From NCBI GenBank assembly GCA_030535455.1, contig JAUNJY010000012.1, positions 17,328 to 81,327 of the forward strand: a DNA stretch of 64,000 nucleotides, given 5' to 3'. The DNA is from a bacterium (GTDB taxonomy: Bacteria > Bacillota > Clostridia > Lachnospirales > Lachnospiraceae). Shown here piece after piece: positions 8,431 to 18,067 of the stretch. The first letter of the stretch is position 1, and every line of letters starts with the position of its first letter. The notes under the pieces are model-generated. The model saw nothing but the letters and a program-made list of their open reading frames with translations. It did not search any database and was not told the DNA's origin. The translations under genes and the position numbers were made by a program.

Positions 8431-9225
8431 ATGAATTTATTAAGTATTGCCAGCGGTAGTAGTGGTAACTGTATTTATGTAGGCAACGACGAAACCAATA
8501 TTTTAATCGATGCTGGTATTAGTGGTAAAAAAGTAATTGAAGGCCTATCCTCCATGGACATTAATCCGGAGAAGCTAAATGGTCTGTTAATTACCCATGA
8601 ACATTCCGACCATATCAAAGGGGTTGGCGTGTTGGCACGTAAGTATAACGTTCCTATTTATGCTACTGCAGAAACAATCAATGCAATGTTAAGATCTAGT
8701 TCCATTGGCCGTATAAAAGAAGAATTATTAAATGTCATAGATCCTGATATAAGCTTTATGGTAAATGATATTCAGGTAAATCCGTTTTCTATTTCCCACG
8801 ATGCCTCAAATCCTGTAGGATATACATTTGAGCAGGATGGCAAGAAGATTGGACTTGCAACGGACCTTGGAAAATATGATGATTATATTATAAAACAATT
8901 AACTGGTTGTAATGCCATACTGATTGAAGCAAACCATGATATCAATATGCTTCAGGTAGGCGCATATCCATATATATTAAAACGTCGTATATTGGGGGAC
9001 AGAGGCCATTTATCCAATGATAATTCAGGCAAGCTTCTTTGCAGCATTCACCATGAAGGGCTAAAACACATCGTGCTTGGCCATTTAAGTAAAGACAATA
9101 ACTATCCTGAACTGGCATTTGAAACAGTAAAATACGAGTTACAGCAATATAAATCGGATATTTTATCCACATGTGATTTAGTAGTAGCCAAACGAGAGGA
9201 ACCATCCTCTTTCATTAAATTGTAG
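8431..9225 (+). CDS. MBL-fold metallo-hydrolase, YycJ/WalJ type
   Basis: The 264-residue metallo-beta-lactamase-fold protein carries the metal motif THEHSDH at about residue 54. SISHDASNPVGY and IVLGHLSKDNN supply later ligands. The opening MNLLSIASGSSGNCIYVG is typical of the YycJ/WalJ group, cytosolic enzymes linked to DNA exonuclease activity and cell wall/replication coordination. Here it is not next to a walRK operon. AAGGA lies upstream of ATG. The gene stands alone with its own promoter. Confidence 0.88.
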   Translation: MNLLSIASGSSGNCIYVGNDETNILIDAGISGKKVIEGLSSMDINPEKLNGLLITHEHSDHIKGVGVLARKYNVPIYATAETINAMLRSSSIGRIKEELLNVIDPDISFMVNDIQVNPFSISHDASNPVGYTFEQDGKKIGLATDLGKYDDYIIKQLTGCNAILIEANHDINMLQVGAYPYILKRRILGDRGHLSNDNSGKLLCSIHHEGLKHIVLGHLSKDNNYPELAFETVKYELQQYKSDILSTCDLVVAKREEPSSFIKL

Positions 9226-9263
9226 GAAACTCCTAATTAAACAGTCTCCTATTCTTGAAGAAA

Positions 9264-9380
9264 GCACCCTGAAAAGCGGGTGCAGGATGCGCACTTACGC
9301 GGAAGGAGTTTATCACTTCGTGATCGCGTTCGGCGCGGAGTGTTTTGCAAGTAAAACACTTTGTTCCGGCATAAGATAAT
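9264..9380 (+). other. GC-rich structured intergenic element A
   Basis: This stretch is clearly richer in G+C than its surroundings and encodes no protein. It holds a chain of hairpins: GCACCC/GGGTGC (9264-9283), ATCAC-TTC-GTGAT, and AGTGTTTT-gcaagt-AAAACACT. The words ACGCG and GGCGCG lie between them. It resembles element B near 30.94 kb in the order of these words and in a GCAAGT-type loop. It could be an RNA element or a mobile repeat. Confidence 0.5.
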
Positions 9381-9381
9381 T

Positions 9382-9410
9382 AATCTGCACTATTCGTAGT
9401 GCAGATTTTT
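9382..9410 (+). terminator. Rho-independent terminator
   Basis: ATCTGCACTA-TTCG-TAGTGCAGAT is a perfect 10-bp stem with a UUCG tetraloop, followed by TTTT. It ends the transcript coming from the YycJ-type gene and element A. Confidence 0.85.
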
Positions 9411-9441
9411 ATAAATAGACAAAATCAATGGAGGAACTAAA

Positions 9442-9714
9442 ATGAAGAAGACAATTATAACTGTAGTTGGAAAAGACAGCGTAGGAATTATCGCAAAAGT
9501 ATGTACATATCTAGCAGAAAACAACATTAATATTCTTGATATCTCTCAAACAATCGTCCAGGGATACTTCAATATGATGATGATTGTTGATGCAAATCAG
9601 GCAAAAAATGATCCTCATACAATCTCAGAAGAGTTAGGTAAACTAGGAGAAGAAATCGGTGTGAAAATTCGTGCTCAACATGAAGACATCTTCAATGTAA
9701 TGCACAGAATTTAA
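9442..9714 (+). CDS. ACT domain protein, UPF0237 type
   Basis: The 90-residue protein is a single ACT domain ([40 protein letters not shown]). ACT domains bind small ligands, usually amino acids. This UPF0237 subtype is nearly always encoded beside a UPF0210/PFL protein, as here, suggesting the two work together, though their reaction is not established. The start follows a GGAGG site at about 9430. Confidence 0.9.
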   Translation: MKKTIITVVGKDSVGIIAKVCTYLAENNINILDISQTIVQGYFNMMMIVDANQAKNDPHTISEELGKLGEEIGVKIRAQHEDIFNVMHRI

Positions 9715-9781
9715 CCGCAAAAGCTCGAATTATCTTACAAAACTAGGAAATAGTCACATAAGACTAAGGAAGGATTACATA

Positions 9782-11146
9782 ATGATCAATATAAATGAAG
9801 TTATCGAAACGAATAAAATGATCGATCAGGAAAATCTAGATGTACGTACTATTACGCTAGGCATCAGCTTACTTGACTGCGTTACTTCTGATTTAGATCA
9901 ATTAAATGAAAATATTTATATAAAGATTACAACTACTGCAAAGGATCTTGTTAAGACTGGAAAGGATATTGAAAGAGAATACGGAATTCCTATCGTAAAT
10001 AAACGAATTTCCGTTACTCCAATTGCCTTAGTCGGAGCAAGTGCCTGCAAATGTCCCGAGGATTTTGTGACAATCGCAAAGACATTGGATCGCGCTGCCA
10101 AAGAGGTAGGGGTTAATTTCCTTGGCGGCTACTCTGCATTAGTAAGCAAGGGCATGACAAAAAGCGATGAGTTCTTGATCCGTTCCATTCCAGAAGCACT
10201 TGCAAGTACAGATTTTGTCTGCAGTTCTGTCAATGTTGGTTCAACCAAGACAGGTATCGATATGGATGCAGTAAAATTACTTGGAGAAATCATTCTTGAA
10301 ACTTCAAAACGCAGCAAGGACCTTGAATGTAATGGGTGTGCAAAATTAGTGGTATTCTGCAATGCTCCAGATGATAATCCATTTATGGCAGGGGCATTCC
10401 ACGGTGTAACCGAAGGAGATGCCATCATCAATGTAGGTGTCAGTGGTCCTGGCGTAGTAAAGAAAGCATTAGAAAGCTGTCATGGCGCAGATTTTGGTAC
10501 AATGTGCGAAACAATTAAGAAAACAGCATTTAAGATTACCCGTGTTGGCCAGCTGGTTGCAAGAGAAGCATCCAAACGACTTAATATTCCATTTGGAATT
10601 ATCGATCTGTCGTTGGCTCCTACGCCAGCCATTGGGGATTCCATTGCTGAAATCTTCCAAGAGATGGGCTTAGAACATGCCGGTGCTCCAGGTACGACAG
10701 CAGCACTTGCCATGTTAAATGACCAAGTGAAAAAGGGCGGTGTAATGGCAAGTTCCTATGTTGGCGGATTAAGCGGTGCATTTATTCCAGTCAGCGAAGA
10801 CCAAGGAATGATAGATGCAGTAAATGCAGGAGCATTATCAATTGAAAAACTGGAAGCTATGACTTGTGTTTGTTCTGTAGGGCTTGATATGCTTGCAATT
10901 CCAGGAAGTACAAAGGCAACCACGATTTCCGGTATTATTGCAGATGAAATGGCAATCGGTATGATTAATCAAAAGACGACAGCAGTTCGTATTATTCCTG
11001 TTATGGGAATGGAAGTAGGAGATACTGTGGAATTTGGCGGTTTATTAGGATATGCCCCAATTATGAAAGTAAATCCATTTAGCTGTGATGAATTTATTAA
11101 TCGTGGTGGACGTATTCCTGCTCCAATCCATAGCTTTAAAAACTAA
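9782..11146 (+). CDS. UPF0210 (PFL) family protein
   Basis: The 454-residue protein belongs to the UPF0210/DUF711 family, distantly related to formate-lyase-type folds. Recognisable segments include the start [13 protein letters not shown], then [25 protein letters not shown], and [13 protein letters not shown]. Conserved cysteines occur at several positions ([26 protein letters not shown]). It is cytosolic and paired with the upstream ACT protein, 67 bases away. The reaction is unknown. The start ATG follows AAGGA at 9769-9773. Confidence 0.9.
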   Translation: MININEVIETNKMIDQENLDVRTITLGISLLDCVTSDLDQLNENIYIKITTTAKDLVKTGKDIEREYGIPIVNKRISVTPIALVGASACKCPEDFVTIAKTLDRAAKEVGVNFLGGYSALVSKGMTKSDEFLIRSIPEALASTDFVCSSVNVGSTKTGIDMDAVKLLGEIILETSKRSKDLECNGCAKLVVFCNAPDDNPFMAGAFHGVTEGDAIINVGVSGPGVVKKALESCHGADFGTMCETIKKTAFKITRVGQLVAREASKRLNIPFGIIDLSLAPTPAIGDSIAEIFQEMGLEHAGAPGTTAALAMLNDQVKKGGVMASSYVGGLSGAFIPVSEDQGMIDAVNAGALSIEKLEAMTCVCSVGLDMLAIPGSTKATTISGIIADEMAIGMINQKTTAVRIIPVMGMEVGDTVEFGGLLGYAPIMKVNPFSCDEFINRGGRIPAPIHSFKN

Positions 11147-11175
11147 TAACATAATAATTTGAAATATACAAAATC

Positions 11176-11213
11176 AGGGCTAACATACATAAGAAGTGTG
11201 TTAGTCCTTTTTT
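11176..11213 (+). terminator. terminator after the UPF0210 gene
   Basis: AGGGCTAACA (11176-11185) pairs with TGTTAGTCCT (11199-11208), with one G-U pair, and is followed by a T run. Confidence 0.85.
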
Positions 11214-11339
11214 ATTAAATAGCTAAAGTCCCGTTAAAAATAACAACAAAAAGGTAAGATGTTTCAACAGGGTTGTTTTGAGTACCTTTGGTTGATACAC
11301 TTAATTACAAAAAATAGAAAGTTATTTTTAGGGGGAAGT

Positions 11340-14129
11340 ATGAAAATAATTAGAAATATGAAAGTGATAAGAAATTTTGTATTACTAATAGGGAGTATAG
11401 TACTTATCGTATGCGGGAAGGGCATTACGTGTAAAGCGGGTTCAAGTGTGAAAGTGACAACCGTCCTTGAATTGGCAAGTAATTGCGCTTCTGCAGGTGT
11501 TAGTGAAATTATTTTACAGAAGGATATAACCATTAGCTCCACATTTTTAGTAAGAGGAACGAAGAAAATTGTTGGAAATGGCCATACATTACGTCGATCT
11601 GCAAGCAAGACGGATAAGTATCAGTTTGACGTAACAAAAGGAAGTAGTTTGGAATTTTCCAATATTACTCTCGATGGGGCAAATATTGTTTCAAAGAATG
11701 GATTAATTCTAGTTGAAGCAGGTGCTAAACTAAAGATTGTATCAGGCATCACTATAAAAAACTTTAAAGTGAGTGAAGGTTCAGCGGTAATTACAAACTC
11801 TGGTACAGTCACAATGACAGGTGGAACTATAACGAATAATTCCACTAATAGTAATGGAGGAGCATTGCAAAATCTTAAAGGTGGTAAAGCTACTATAAGT
11901 GGAGGAACGATTAAAAATAACTACGCAAAGTTAAATGGAGGCGGAATTTATGCACTATCCACTGGAAGTGTCAGTTTAACTGGGGGAAGCATTAATACAA
12001 ATTCTTGTGGAGGCAAGGGAAATGCCATATATGCAGGAAACATAAAAGTATCAGGAAAACCAACAATTAGTAGTAACAATGATGTGTACATAGAAAAAAA
12101 GGATGCATTAGTCTTTGGTACGTATACAGGAGGTGCAGTTGCAATTAATTTCCCTAGCGAGGCTACCGGAACAGAAATCTTTACGGTAACTCCTCCTGCC
12201 ATAAGTAAGGTTGCATGGAGCAAGAACTATAAGAATGCATCGTTACACCCATTGACTGCTTGTACCATATCAGGAAAGAAGAAAATATGTGTAGGCGGTT
12301 TTTTCAATATAATATATAAAGTGGACTCAATTGCGACTTGTACGGAAAAACAAAAGAAATATAAATGGGGAGATACATATGCCAGTTTTCCTACAGTAAA
12401 ACGACTAGGTTATACGGTAACTAACTGGTCGACAACCAGCACGAATCAGACAGTAGTAACCAGTGTTAAGCCAAAACAGCCAATGTATCTGACAAAAGAT
12501 ATAACCTTATACCCTATCTATGTACCAAATACATATCAGATTTCTTTTGATGCCAATGGTGGAAATAAAGTAAGCCAGGTAAAGAAAGTAACTTATAATC
12601 AAGCCTATGGAACTTTTCCAACAGCAACAAGAACAGGATATACGTTTAAAGGCTGGTACAGTAATAAGAATGGAACCACTAAATACAACGAGAAAGACAT
12701 TGTTAAAATAACAAATAATACAGTACTATATGCAATGTGGACCCCAAAGACTTACCAGCTCTCCTTTGACAGTCAAGGGGGAAGTGCTGTGGACACAAAA
12801 AAAACTGTGACTTATGACTCGCAGTTTGGAACGTTTCCAGTACCATCAAGGACAGGATATCGATTTGAGGGTTGGTATAGTGACAAGGCTACAACGCGGC
12901 AATATAAAGAGAAGGATACTGTGAAAATAACAAGTAACACTACCCTTTATGCAAAATGGAGTCCATTGAGTTATCAGATAACTTTTGATAGCCAGGGAGG
13001 GATTCCTATAACGGATACAAAGAATGTGACATACGCATCTAAGTTTGGAAAATTTCCAGTACCAGTAAGAACAGGCTATCAATTTTGTGGATGGTATGAT
13101 TCCGTGACTGGCGGAAAATCCTATGGGGAAGATGACGAGGTCAATATAACAGAGGATTGTACCTTATATGCCAGATGGGAGATAGAGTGTTATGTGATTT
13201 CATTTGATGCCAATGGAGGAACGACATCTGTAAAGAGTAAGCAAGTAAAATTTGGCGAACAATTGGGCAAACTGCAGACGCCGGTACGGAAAGGCTATAT
13301 CTTTAGCGGGTGGTATACGGATAAGACAACAGGAGTGAAATATTTTGAGAATACGATTATAAAAGATGGAGGCATTCATACACTATATGCTCATTGGATT
13401 AAAAATGATGTGGTGCGTATTACAGTGCAAGGTATGAATACAACTTATTTTAAAGGTGCTAAGATATCGACCAAAGGCATGATACTTACTGCATATTATC
13501 GGGATAAAACTTCGAAACGAATAACAAAAGGATATAAGATTAAGGCTTATAGTACGGCAGCTGGGAAAAGGAATGTAACGATTACTTTTGGTAATAAAAG
13601 CTGCAAAGTAAGTTGCGCATGGTACGATGAAAAACAGTTTAAGAAGATTAAGCTGACACAAGTAAAGTCCAGTCTTTATGCTGGCCAGACGAAGAAGCTT
13701 AAACTTAGCGCAAAGTACGATATATCCAATTATGTAACGTATAAGAGTTCTAATAAAAAGGTTGCAACCGTTAATAAACAAGGACTGATCACTGCAAAAA
13801 AGACTGGAACGGTTAAGATTACAGCAACCGTAAAGATTAATAATCATAAAAGAAATCTAGTATACACATTGACTGTGAAAAAGTCGGAATTAAAGATCAA
13901 ATATTCTTATTGCAGCGAGATCACAAACCTTAAGTTTTCAGCAAAGACAAAAGGCTGTATGAAAAAGATTGTCTGGTCAAGCAGCAATACAAAAGTGGGA
14001 ATAATTGATCGTAATACAGGGCTGTTTACTGCAAAAAATGATGGAATTACGTATATTACAGCTAAGTCAGGAAGTATCAGCAGAAAAATTAAAGTAGTGG
14101 TTAAAAAGCACTCAATACAGTGTATTTAA
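11340..14129 (+). CDS. large exported protein: beta-helix, InlB B-repeats, bacterial Ig-like domains
   Basis: The protein has 929 residues from ATG 11340, chosen because AGGGGGA lies just upstream and a signal peptide begins there (FVLLIGSIVLIVCGKGITCKA). Residues about 35-290 carry parallel beta-helix repeats of the GGTIxNNxxxxxGGG type. Residues about 320-690 contain one divergent and four clear InlB B-repeat/Flg_new units (FDANGG ... GYxFxGWYxDK ... LYAxW). The C-terminal part has Ig-like (Big_3/Big_2-type) domains with KKVATVNKQGLITAKKTG and TKVGIIDRNTGLFTAKNDG. No LPxTG anchor or C-terminal membrane segment is seen, so it is probably secreted or held non-covalently. An adhesin or matrix role is inferred. 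Confidence 0.85.
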   Translation: MKIIRNMKVIRNFVLLIGSIVLIVCGKGITCKAGSSVKVTTVLELASNCASAGVSEIILQKDITISSTFLVRGTKKIVGNGHTLRRSASKTDKYQFDVTKGSSLEFSNITLDGANIVSKNGLILVEAGAKLKIVSGITIKNFKVSEGSAVITNSGTVTMTGGTITNNSTNSNGGALQNLKGGKATISGGTIKNNYAKLNGGGIYALSTGSVSLTGGSINTNSCGGKGNAIYAGNIKVSGKPTISSNNDVYIEKKDALVFGTYTGGAVAINFPSEATGTEIFTVTPPAISKVAWSKNYKNASLHPLTACTISGKKKICVGGFFNIIYKVDSIATCTEKQKKYKWGDTYASFPTVKRLGYTVTNWSTTSTNQTVVTSVKPKQPMYLTKDITLYPIYVPNTYQISFDANGGNKVSQVKKVTYNQAYGTFPTATRTGYTFKGWYSNKNGTTKYNEKDIVKITNNTVLYAMWTPKTYQLSFDSQGGSAVDTKKTVTYDSQFGTFPVPSRTGYRFEGWYSDKATTRQYKEKDTVKITSNTTLYAKWSPLSYQITFDSQGGIPITDTKNVTYASKFGKFPVPVRTGYQFCGWYDSVTGGKSYGEDDEVNITEDCTLYARWEIECYVISFDANGGTTSVKSKQVKFGEQLGKLQTPVRKGYIFSGWYTDKTTGVKYFENTIIKDGGIHTLYAHWIKNDVVRITVQGMNTTYFKGAKISTKGMILTAYYRDKTSKRITKGYKIKAYSTAAGKRNVTITFGNKSCKVSCAWYDEKQFKKIKLTQVKSSLYAGQTKKLKLSAKYDISNYVTYKSSNKKVATVNKQGLITAKKTGTVKITATVKINNHKRNLVYTLTVKKSELKIKYSYCSEITNLKFSAKTKGCMKKIVWSSSNTKVGIIDRNTGLFTAKNDGITYITAKSGSISRKIKVVVKKHSIQCI
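12529..13397 (+). repeat. four tandem InlB B-repeat units of about 220 bp
   Basis: Units begin near 12532, 12752, 12972 and 13189. Each encodes about 73 residues: YQISFDxxGG, then Y..xFGxFPxPxRTGYxFxGWY, then LYAxW. The first three are closest to one another; the fourth is more diverged. Confidence 0.8.
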
Positions 14130-14134
14130 CATTC

Positions 14135-14163
14135 TTGACAGCTTGTTTGGAAAGGGATATATT
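14135..14163 (+). promoter_or_regulatory. strong sigma-A-type promoter
   Basis: Consensus TTGACA (14135-14140), a 17-base spacer and TATATT (14158-14163) lie about 57 bases before the GTG start at 14220. Confidence 0.7.
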
Positions 14164-14219
14164 GAAATCGTAGAGTTGTGCGGTTACATAGATGTTGCAT
14201 ATGGAAAGGAGCCTTTTTA

Positions 14220-14747
14220 GTGGAAGAGAATAGTACATTAGAAAGAGGAGAAGCAGGCGTTCATAATATACGTAAAGCAAATTTTCAAATGCATTTACTT
14301 TTTACAGAAAAACCAGAGATCCCTACGGCAAAAGAAATACGGGACATCTTTGAAAAATATCTTGGCGGTATACAGATTGCAATGAACGAGGAAGAGATTT
14401 ATGCATTTACACTGGATGAGTATGCAGTTCCAAAATCAGAAGGAAAAGTAAATGCCAAGGTAATTCTTACAAAGGTATTTACTTTTCAGTCCCATTTGCT
14501 TCAAGAGAACTATGTGAATGAAGAGTATATAAATTCGTTTCATTATGACATCTTTATGTCCGATTTACTTACATCTTCCTTCTCAAAAGAAGAACAGTAC
14601 AGCATAAGGAAAGGCATGCTTCAAGGAATAATAGAGGTATTTCCTGTTATGAGTGCTATTTGGATTTGTTCTAACAATAAGATGATCTTTAATAAGGAAT
14701 TCCCTATGCTAAGCGATGAGGAGATTGAAAAAAAGATAATTTTGTAG
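14220..14747 (+). CDS. DUF4261-like cytosolic protein
   Basis: The protein has 175 residues from GTG 14220, chosen because AAAGGAG (14205-14211) is correctly spaced before it. It has no signal peptide or membrane segment. The layout resembles DUF4261-type proteins: an early LLFTEKPEI strand, a central HYDIFMSDLL segment and a late EVFPVMSAIWICSNNKMI segment. The assignment is by pattern only and the function is unknown. It stands between two other orphan genes and seems separately transcribed. Confidence 0.6.
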   Translation: MEENSTLERGEAGVHNIRKANFQMHLLFTEKPEIPTAKEIRDIFEKYLGGIQIAMNEEEIYAFTLDEYAVPKSEGKVNAKVILTKVFTFQSHLLQENYVNEEYINSFHYDIFMSDLLTSSFSKEEQYSIRKGMLQGIIEVFPVMSAIWICSNNKMIFNKEFPMLSDEEIEKKIIL

Positions 14748-14843
14748 ATGTTTTCCATGACAAGATTGTATTAATGATTTACTATATTGAGATAATGTGG
14801 TAAATTAGTATTAATTGATTACACATGAAAAATGGGAGACAGT

Positions 14844-15716
14844 ATGCATAATAGGAAAAAAGTCCATGGCAGATTACTGGGAGCAGGTATATTTCTCCTG
14901 GTAATTGGCTCTGGAACATTATTGTTTATAGATAAAGATAAAGGCTATAATGGTATGTCGATTGAGACACAGCTAGTAGTGGCGGATCAAGTGAAAACAA
15001 GCAGCATGCCTGAACAGCAAGAAGATATTCTACTGGAAATAAATAATTCGGTATTGGAAGATGAAGAAAACTATGCACTTAGCTTAGTTCCAATAGAGAA
15101 TATGACAGAAACAGAACAAGGAACACAGCATCTGTATGCGTATGTAGAAGCGGATCTGGAAGAGTTTAAGAAAATGAGCCGTGAGAATTATCATGATTTT
15201 ATAGATAAAATCTGTAAATATTCGTATGATTATTTCACTGTCGTTTTTAGCGATGGAAAGGGAATAGTCTATTACCCTAAGTATGCTCAGTGGGCATTAT
15301 ATGGAACACTTGATGAGAATAAAAACTGCAAAAAGGTGGAGTCTTATATTGATGCAGCGGATGTGCAAGTCGAGACAGTAACGGATGAAAAGGTAACTCA
15401 GATCAAAAAATATATCAATGAGATTACGAAGGAATATAAAAAGAATGGAACTTATTCCACGAATGTTGAGTTTCTATATGATGATATTTATGAAGTGAGG
15501 CTAACCATCGATATTCAGTCGGATTTGATGGCTGATGCAAAAAGAGCAATTAAGGAAATAGAACAAAAGAGTAATACCAAAGGATATCAGCTTAATTTTA
15601 AAATTTCCTGCATGAATGGCAGTAAAGAGGTAGTTACAATGTCCTTTGGAGAGGAATACGTACAATATGTTTATGTCGAAAATGGGCATAAAGTGACATT
15701 AGATTCACTAGAATAA
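14844..15716 (+). CDS. hypothetical membrane-anchored protein
   Basis: The protein has 290 residues from ATG 14844 (GGGAG just upstream); an upstream in-frame ATG at 14832 has no proper site. One membrane segment lies near the N-terminus (GRLLGAGIFLLVIGSGTLLFI). The remainder, about 255 residues, should be outside the cell and is rich in charged and aromatic residues. I do not recognise a family. The outer part could be a ligand-binding or assembly domain, but nothing in it shows this. Confidence 0.7.
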   Translation: MHNRKKVHGRLLGAGIFLLVIGSGTLLFIDKDKGYNGMSIETQLVVADQVKTSSMPEQQEDILLEINNSVLEDEENYALSLVPIENMTETEQGTQHLYAYVEADLEEFKKMSRENYHDFIDKICKYSYDYFTVVFSDGKGIVYYPKYAQWALYGTLDENKNCKKVESYIDAADVQVETVTDEKVTQIKKYINEITKEYKKNGTYSTNVEFLYDDIYEVRLTIDIQSDLMADAKRAIKEIEQKSNTKGYQLNFKISCMNGSKEVVTMSFGEEYVQYVYVENGHKVTLDSLE

Positions 15717-15734
15717 ATTTTTTTGACAAAGGTA

Positions 15735-15763
15735 TTGACTCTGCCAGTGTAAAGTGCTAAAAT
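15735..15763 (+). promoter_or_regulatory. promoter of the T-box leader/cstA
   Basis: TTGACT (15735-15740), a 17-base spacer and TAAAAT (15758-15763) lie about 35 bases before the first T-box stem. Confidence 0.65.
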
Positions 15764-15797
15764 CTTAAATCAATAAGATATATTTGAAATGCAATGA

Positions 15798-16048
15798 ATG
15801 GGATACATTATGGTTCGTCAATCATTAAAGAGAGTTGTCGGTTGGTGTAAGACAATATGATACGTAACATAACATCGCCCATGAGCATCATTACTGAACC
15901 GTTTGAAGTAAGTAATGACGTAGTCTTCACGTTATGAAGAGCATATTGTTAGATATGACAGAGAGGTCCAGTTGGACAAGTAGAGTGGTAACGCGGATAA
16001 TATTCGTCTCTATAGATAATCACACGATTATTTATGGAGACTTTTTTT
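15798..16048 (+). promoter_or_regulatory. T-box riboswitch upstream of cstA
   Basis: Stem I closes with ATGGG (15798) and CCCAT (15878-15882). It carries the AGAGAG bulge and the GGTTGGTGTAAG apical loop typical of T-boxes. Stem III pairs CATTACT (15889-15895) with AGTAATG (15911-15917). The T-box sequence AGAGTGGTAACGCGGA is at 15982-15997. A terminator stem pairs GTCTC (16006-16010) with GAGAC (16037-16041) and ends in seven T. T-boxes sense uncharged tRNA and allow read-through. The specifier lies in the stretch ATAACATCG (15869-15877), but I cannot fix its register. The rest of the gap to 16220 shows no further clear structure. Confidence 0.88.
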
Positions 16049-16220
16049 ATTTAACAGGAAGCATCTTTTCACAAATCGTTCTGTCAAATAAAAAGACTTT
16101 CTAAAAATGGAAAGCCGAGATACGCGCTAAACCTTCAAAAGAAAACAAGCCTCAGCTTAATTTTAAATGCTTAGCAGTTGATTTTAAGTATATCTCAAAA
16201 ACTAATAGGAGATGAATTAT

Positions 16221-17912
16221 ATGAATGGCGTAGCAATTTTAGTTTTAGCAGTTGTTGTTTTAGGAGCCGCATATCTTATTTACGGTAAATATTTAGAGAG
16301 AAAATGGGGCATCGATAAAGATGCAAAGACTCCAGCATTTGAGATGGAAGATGGAGTGGATTATGTTCCAGCCGATACCGGTGTTGTGTTCGGTCACCAA
16401 TTTTCGTCCATTGCTGGTGCAGGCCCAATCAATGGTCCAATCCAGGCAGCAGTCTTTGGATGGGTTCCGGTATTATTATGGATCTTATTTGGTGGTGTAT
16501 TCTTCGGAGCAGTACAGGATTTCGTTTCTATGTATGCATCTGTTAAGAACAAAGGACGTTCCATTGGTTACATTATTGAATTATACATAGGGAAACTTGG
16601 TAAAAAACTATTCTTATTATTTACATGGCTATTTTCAATTTTAGTCGTAGCTGCATTTGCAGATATCGTAGCAAAGACATTTTGCGGATTTGATGCTGCA
16701 GGGGCAAAGGTTAGTAGTAATGCAAGCGTAGCGACAACATCCATTATCTTTATCCTTTTTGCAGTTGGACTTGGCTTCTTTTTAAAGTATGCAAAATGCA
16801 AGCCTGCAATCAATACAATTATTGCAATCGCTTTATTGGTTGTAGCAATTGCACTGGGAATGAATTTACCAGTATACCAATCATTAAACTTCTGGTTACT
16901 ATTTGTATTTGCATATGTTGTTATTGCATGTGTCACTCCTGTGTGGGCATTGTTACAGCCAAGAGATTATTTAAACAGTTTCTTGCTTATTGCAATGATG
17001 GTAATTAGTTTTGTCGGTATCATTGCATACCGCCCAAGTATGAACTTAAGTGCATTTACAGGATTTACATATACTTCAGGTCAAGGAGTTACAAGTTACT
17101 TATTCCCAGCATTGTTCGTTACGATTGCTTGTGGTGCAGTTTCAGGCTTCCACTCTTTAGTATCCTCAGGTACCGCAAGTAAACAGATTAAATCAGAAAA
17201 GGCAATGCTGCCAGTATCCTTTGGTGCCATGTTATTAGAAAGTTTCTTGGCAATCATTGCATTGATTGCTGTTGGTTCCTTTGCAAAAGACAGTGAAATC
17301 TTAGCTCAAAACCCTCCAGTTGTTTTTGCAACTGCAATTGCTGCATTTGTTGAAAAACTTGGACTTCCAAGAAATTTTGCTTATACATTAATTACACTGG
17401 CTATTTCTGCATTTGGTTTAACAAGTCTTGATTCTGTTGCCAGAGTTGGACGTCTTGCATTCCAGGAATTCTTTATTGAAGATGATGCAAAACCATCTCT
17501 TTGGAGAAACATTCTTACTAATAAATTCTTTGCAACCGGTCTAACATTAGTATTAAGTTTTGCGTTGGCAAAAGTAGGATATCAAAATATCTGGCCATTG
17601 TTTGGGTCTGCCAACCAATTGTTAAGTGCTCTTGCATTAATCGCATGTGCTGTATTCTTAAAGAAAACAAATCGTCAAGGTGCCATGCTTTGGGTGCCAA
17701 TGGTTATTATGTTAGGTGTAACCTTTACAGCATTAATTCTTAAAATCAAAGATTTATGTATTGCACTTTCAACTAAATTCAATTCAGGAAACGCATTACA
17801 GTTAACATTTGCAATTCTTTTATTTATCTTAGGCTTAATTGTAGCAGTACAAGGAATTAAGAAGCTGACAGAGAAAGAAACAGAAAAGCAAACAGAAGAA
17901 GCAATAGCGTAA
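16221..17912 (+). CDS. cstA: CstA family transporter (carbon starvation protein)
   Basis: The 563-residue protein has many membrane segments and matches the CstA family, known for uptake of pyruvate and peptides. Recognisable parts are the N-terminal YLIYGKYLERKWGID, then FGHQFSSIAGAGPINGPIQA and GFHSLVSSGTASKQI. The start ATG 16221 is chosen over 16212 because AGGAG (16207-16211) would abut the latter. The length is nearer the shorter Firmicutes form than E. coli CstA (about 700). A T-box leader indicates induction when a particular amino acid is scarce, favouring a peptide or amino-acid-related role here. Confidence 0.92.
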   Translation: MNGVAILVLAVVVLGAAYLIYGKYLERKWGIDKDAKTPAFEMEDGVDYVPADTGVVFGHQFSSIAGAGPINGPIQAAVFGWVPVLLWILFGGVFFGAVQDFVSMYASVKNKGRSIGYIIELYIGKLGKKLFLLFTWLFSILVVAAFADIVAKTFCGFDAAGAKVSSNASVATTSIIFILFAVGLGFFLKYAKCKPAINTIIAIALLVVAIALGMNLPVYQSLNFWLLFVFAYVVIACVTPVWALLQPRDYLNSFLLIAMMVISFVGIIAYRPSMNLSAFTGFTYTSGQGVTSYLFPALFVTIACGAVSGFHSLVSSGTASKQIKSEKAMLPVSFGAMLLESFLAIIALIAVGSFAKDSEILAQNPPVVFATAIAAFVEKLGLPRNFAYTLITLAISAFGLTSLDSVARVGRLAFQEFFIEDDAKPSLWRNILTNKFFATGLTLVLSFALAKVGYQNIWPLFGSANQLLSALALIACAVFLKKTNRQGAMLWVPMVIMLGVTFTALILKIKDLCIALSTKFNSGNALQLTFAILLFILGLIVAVQGIKKLTEKETEKQTEEAIA

Positions 17913-17920
17913 TCGATAGA

Positions 17921-17964
17921 AACATCACATTTTGTTGTAGTTTGGATAAAATGTGGTGTTTTTC
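17921..17964 (+). terminator. terminator after cstA
   Basis: AACATCACATTTT pairs with AAAATGTGGTGTT across a loop of about 14 bases (one G-U pair), followed by TTTTT. Confidence 0.8.
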
Positions 17965-18067
17965 TAATCTAATATAAACAAATTGTTGAAAGTGTCATAA
18001 TTTAGCCTTAAAATAATGGTAATGTATATCAAACTTACATAATGTATAAATGAGAGGAATATGACAT

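Noticed and set aside
12529-13397. Direct repeats considered as a CRISPR array
   Set aside because: Repeats are about 220 bp, in frame, and encode InlB B-repeat domains; there are no short repeat-spacer units and no cas genes.
13383-13847. A 154-codon antisense open frame within the Ig-like region
   Set aside because: It is opposite repeats of a recognisable exported protein, and no start signal is present.
16568-16936. A 122-codon antisense open frame inside cstA
   Set aside because: It is the complement of hydrophobic membrane-segment codons in cstA, with no start signals.
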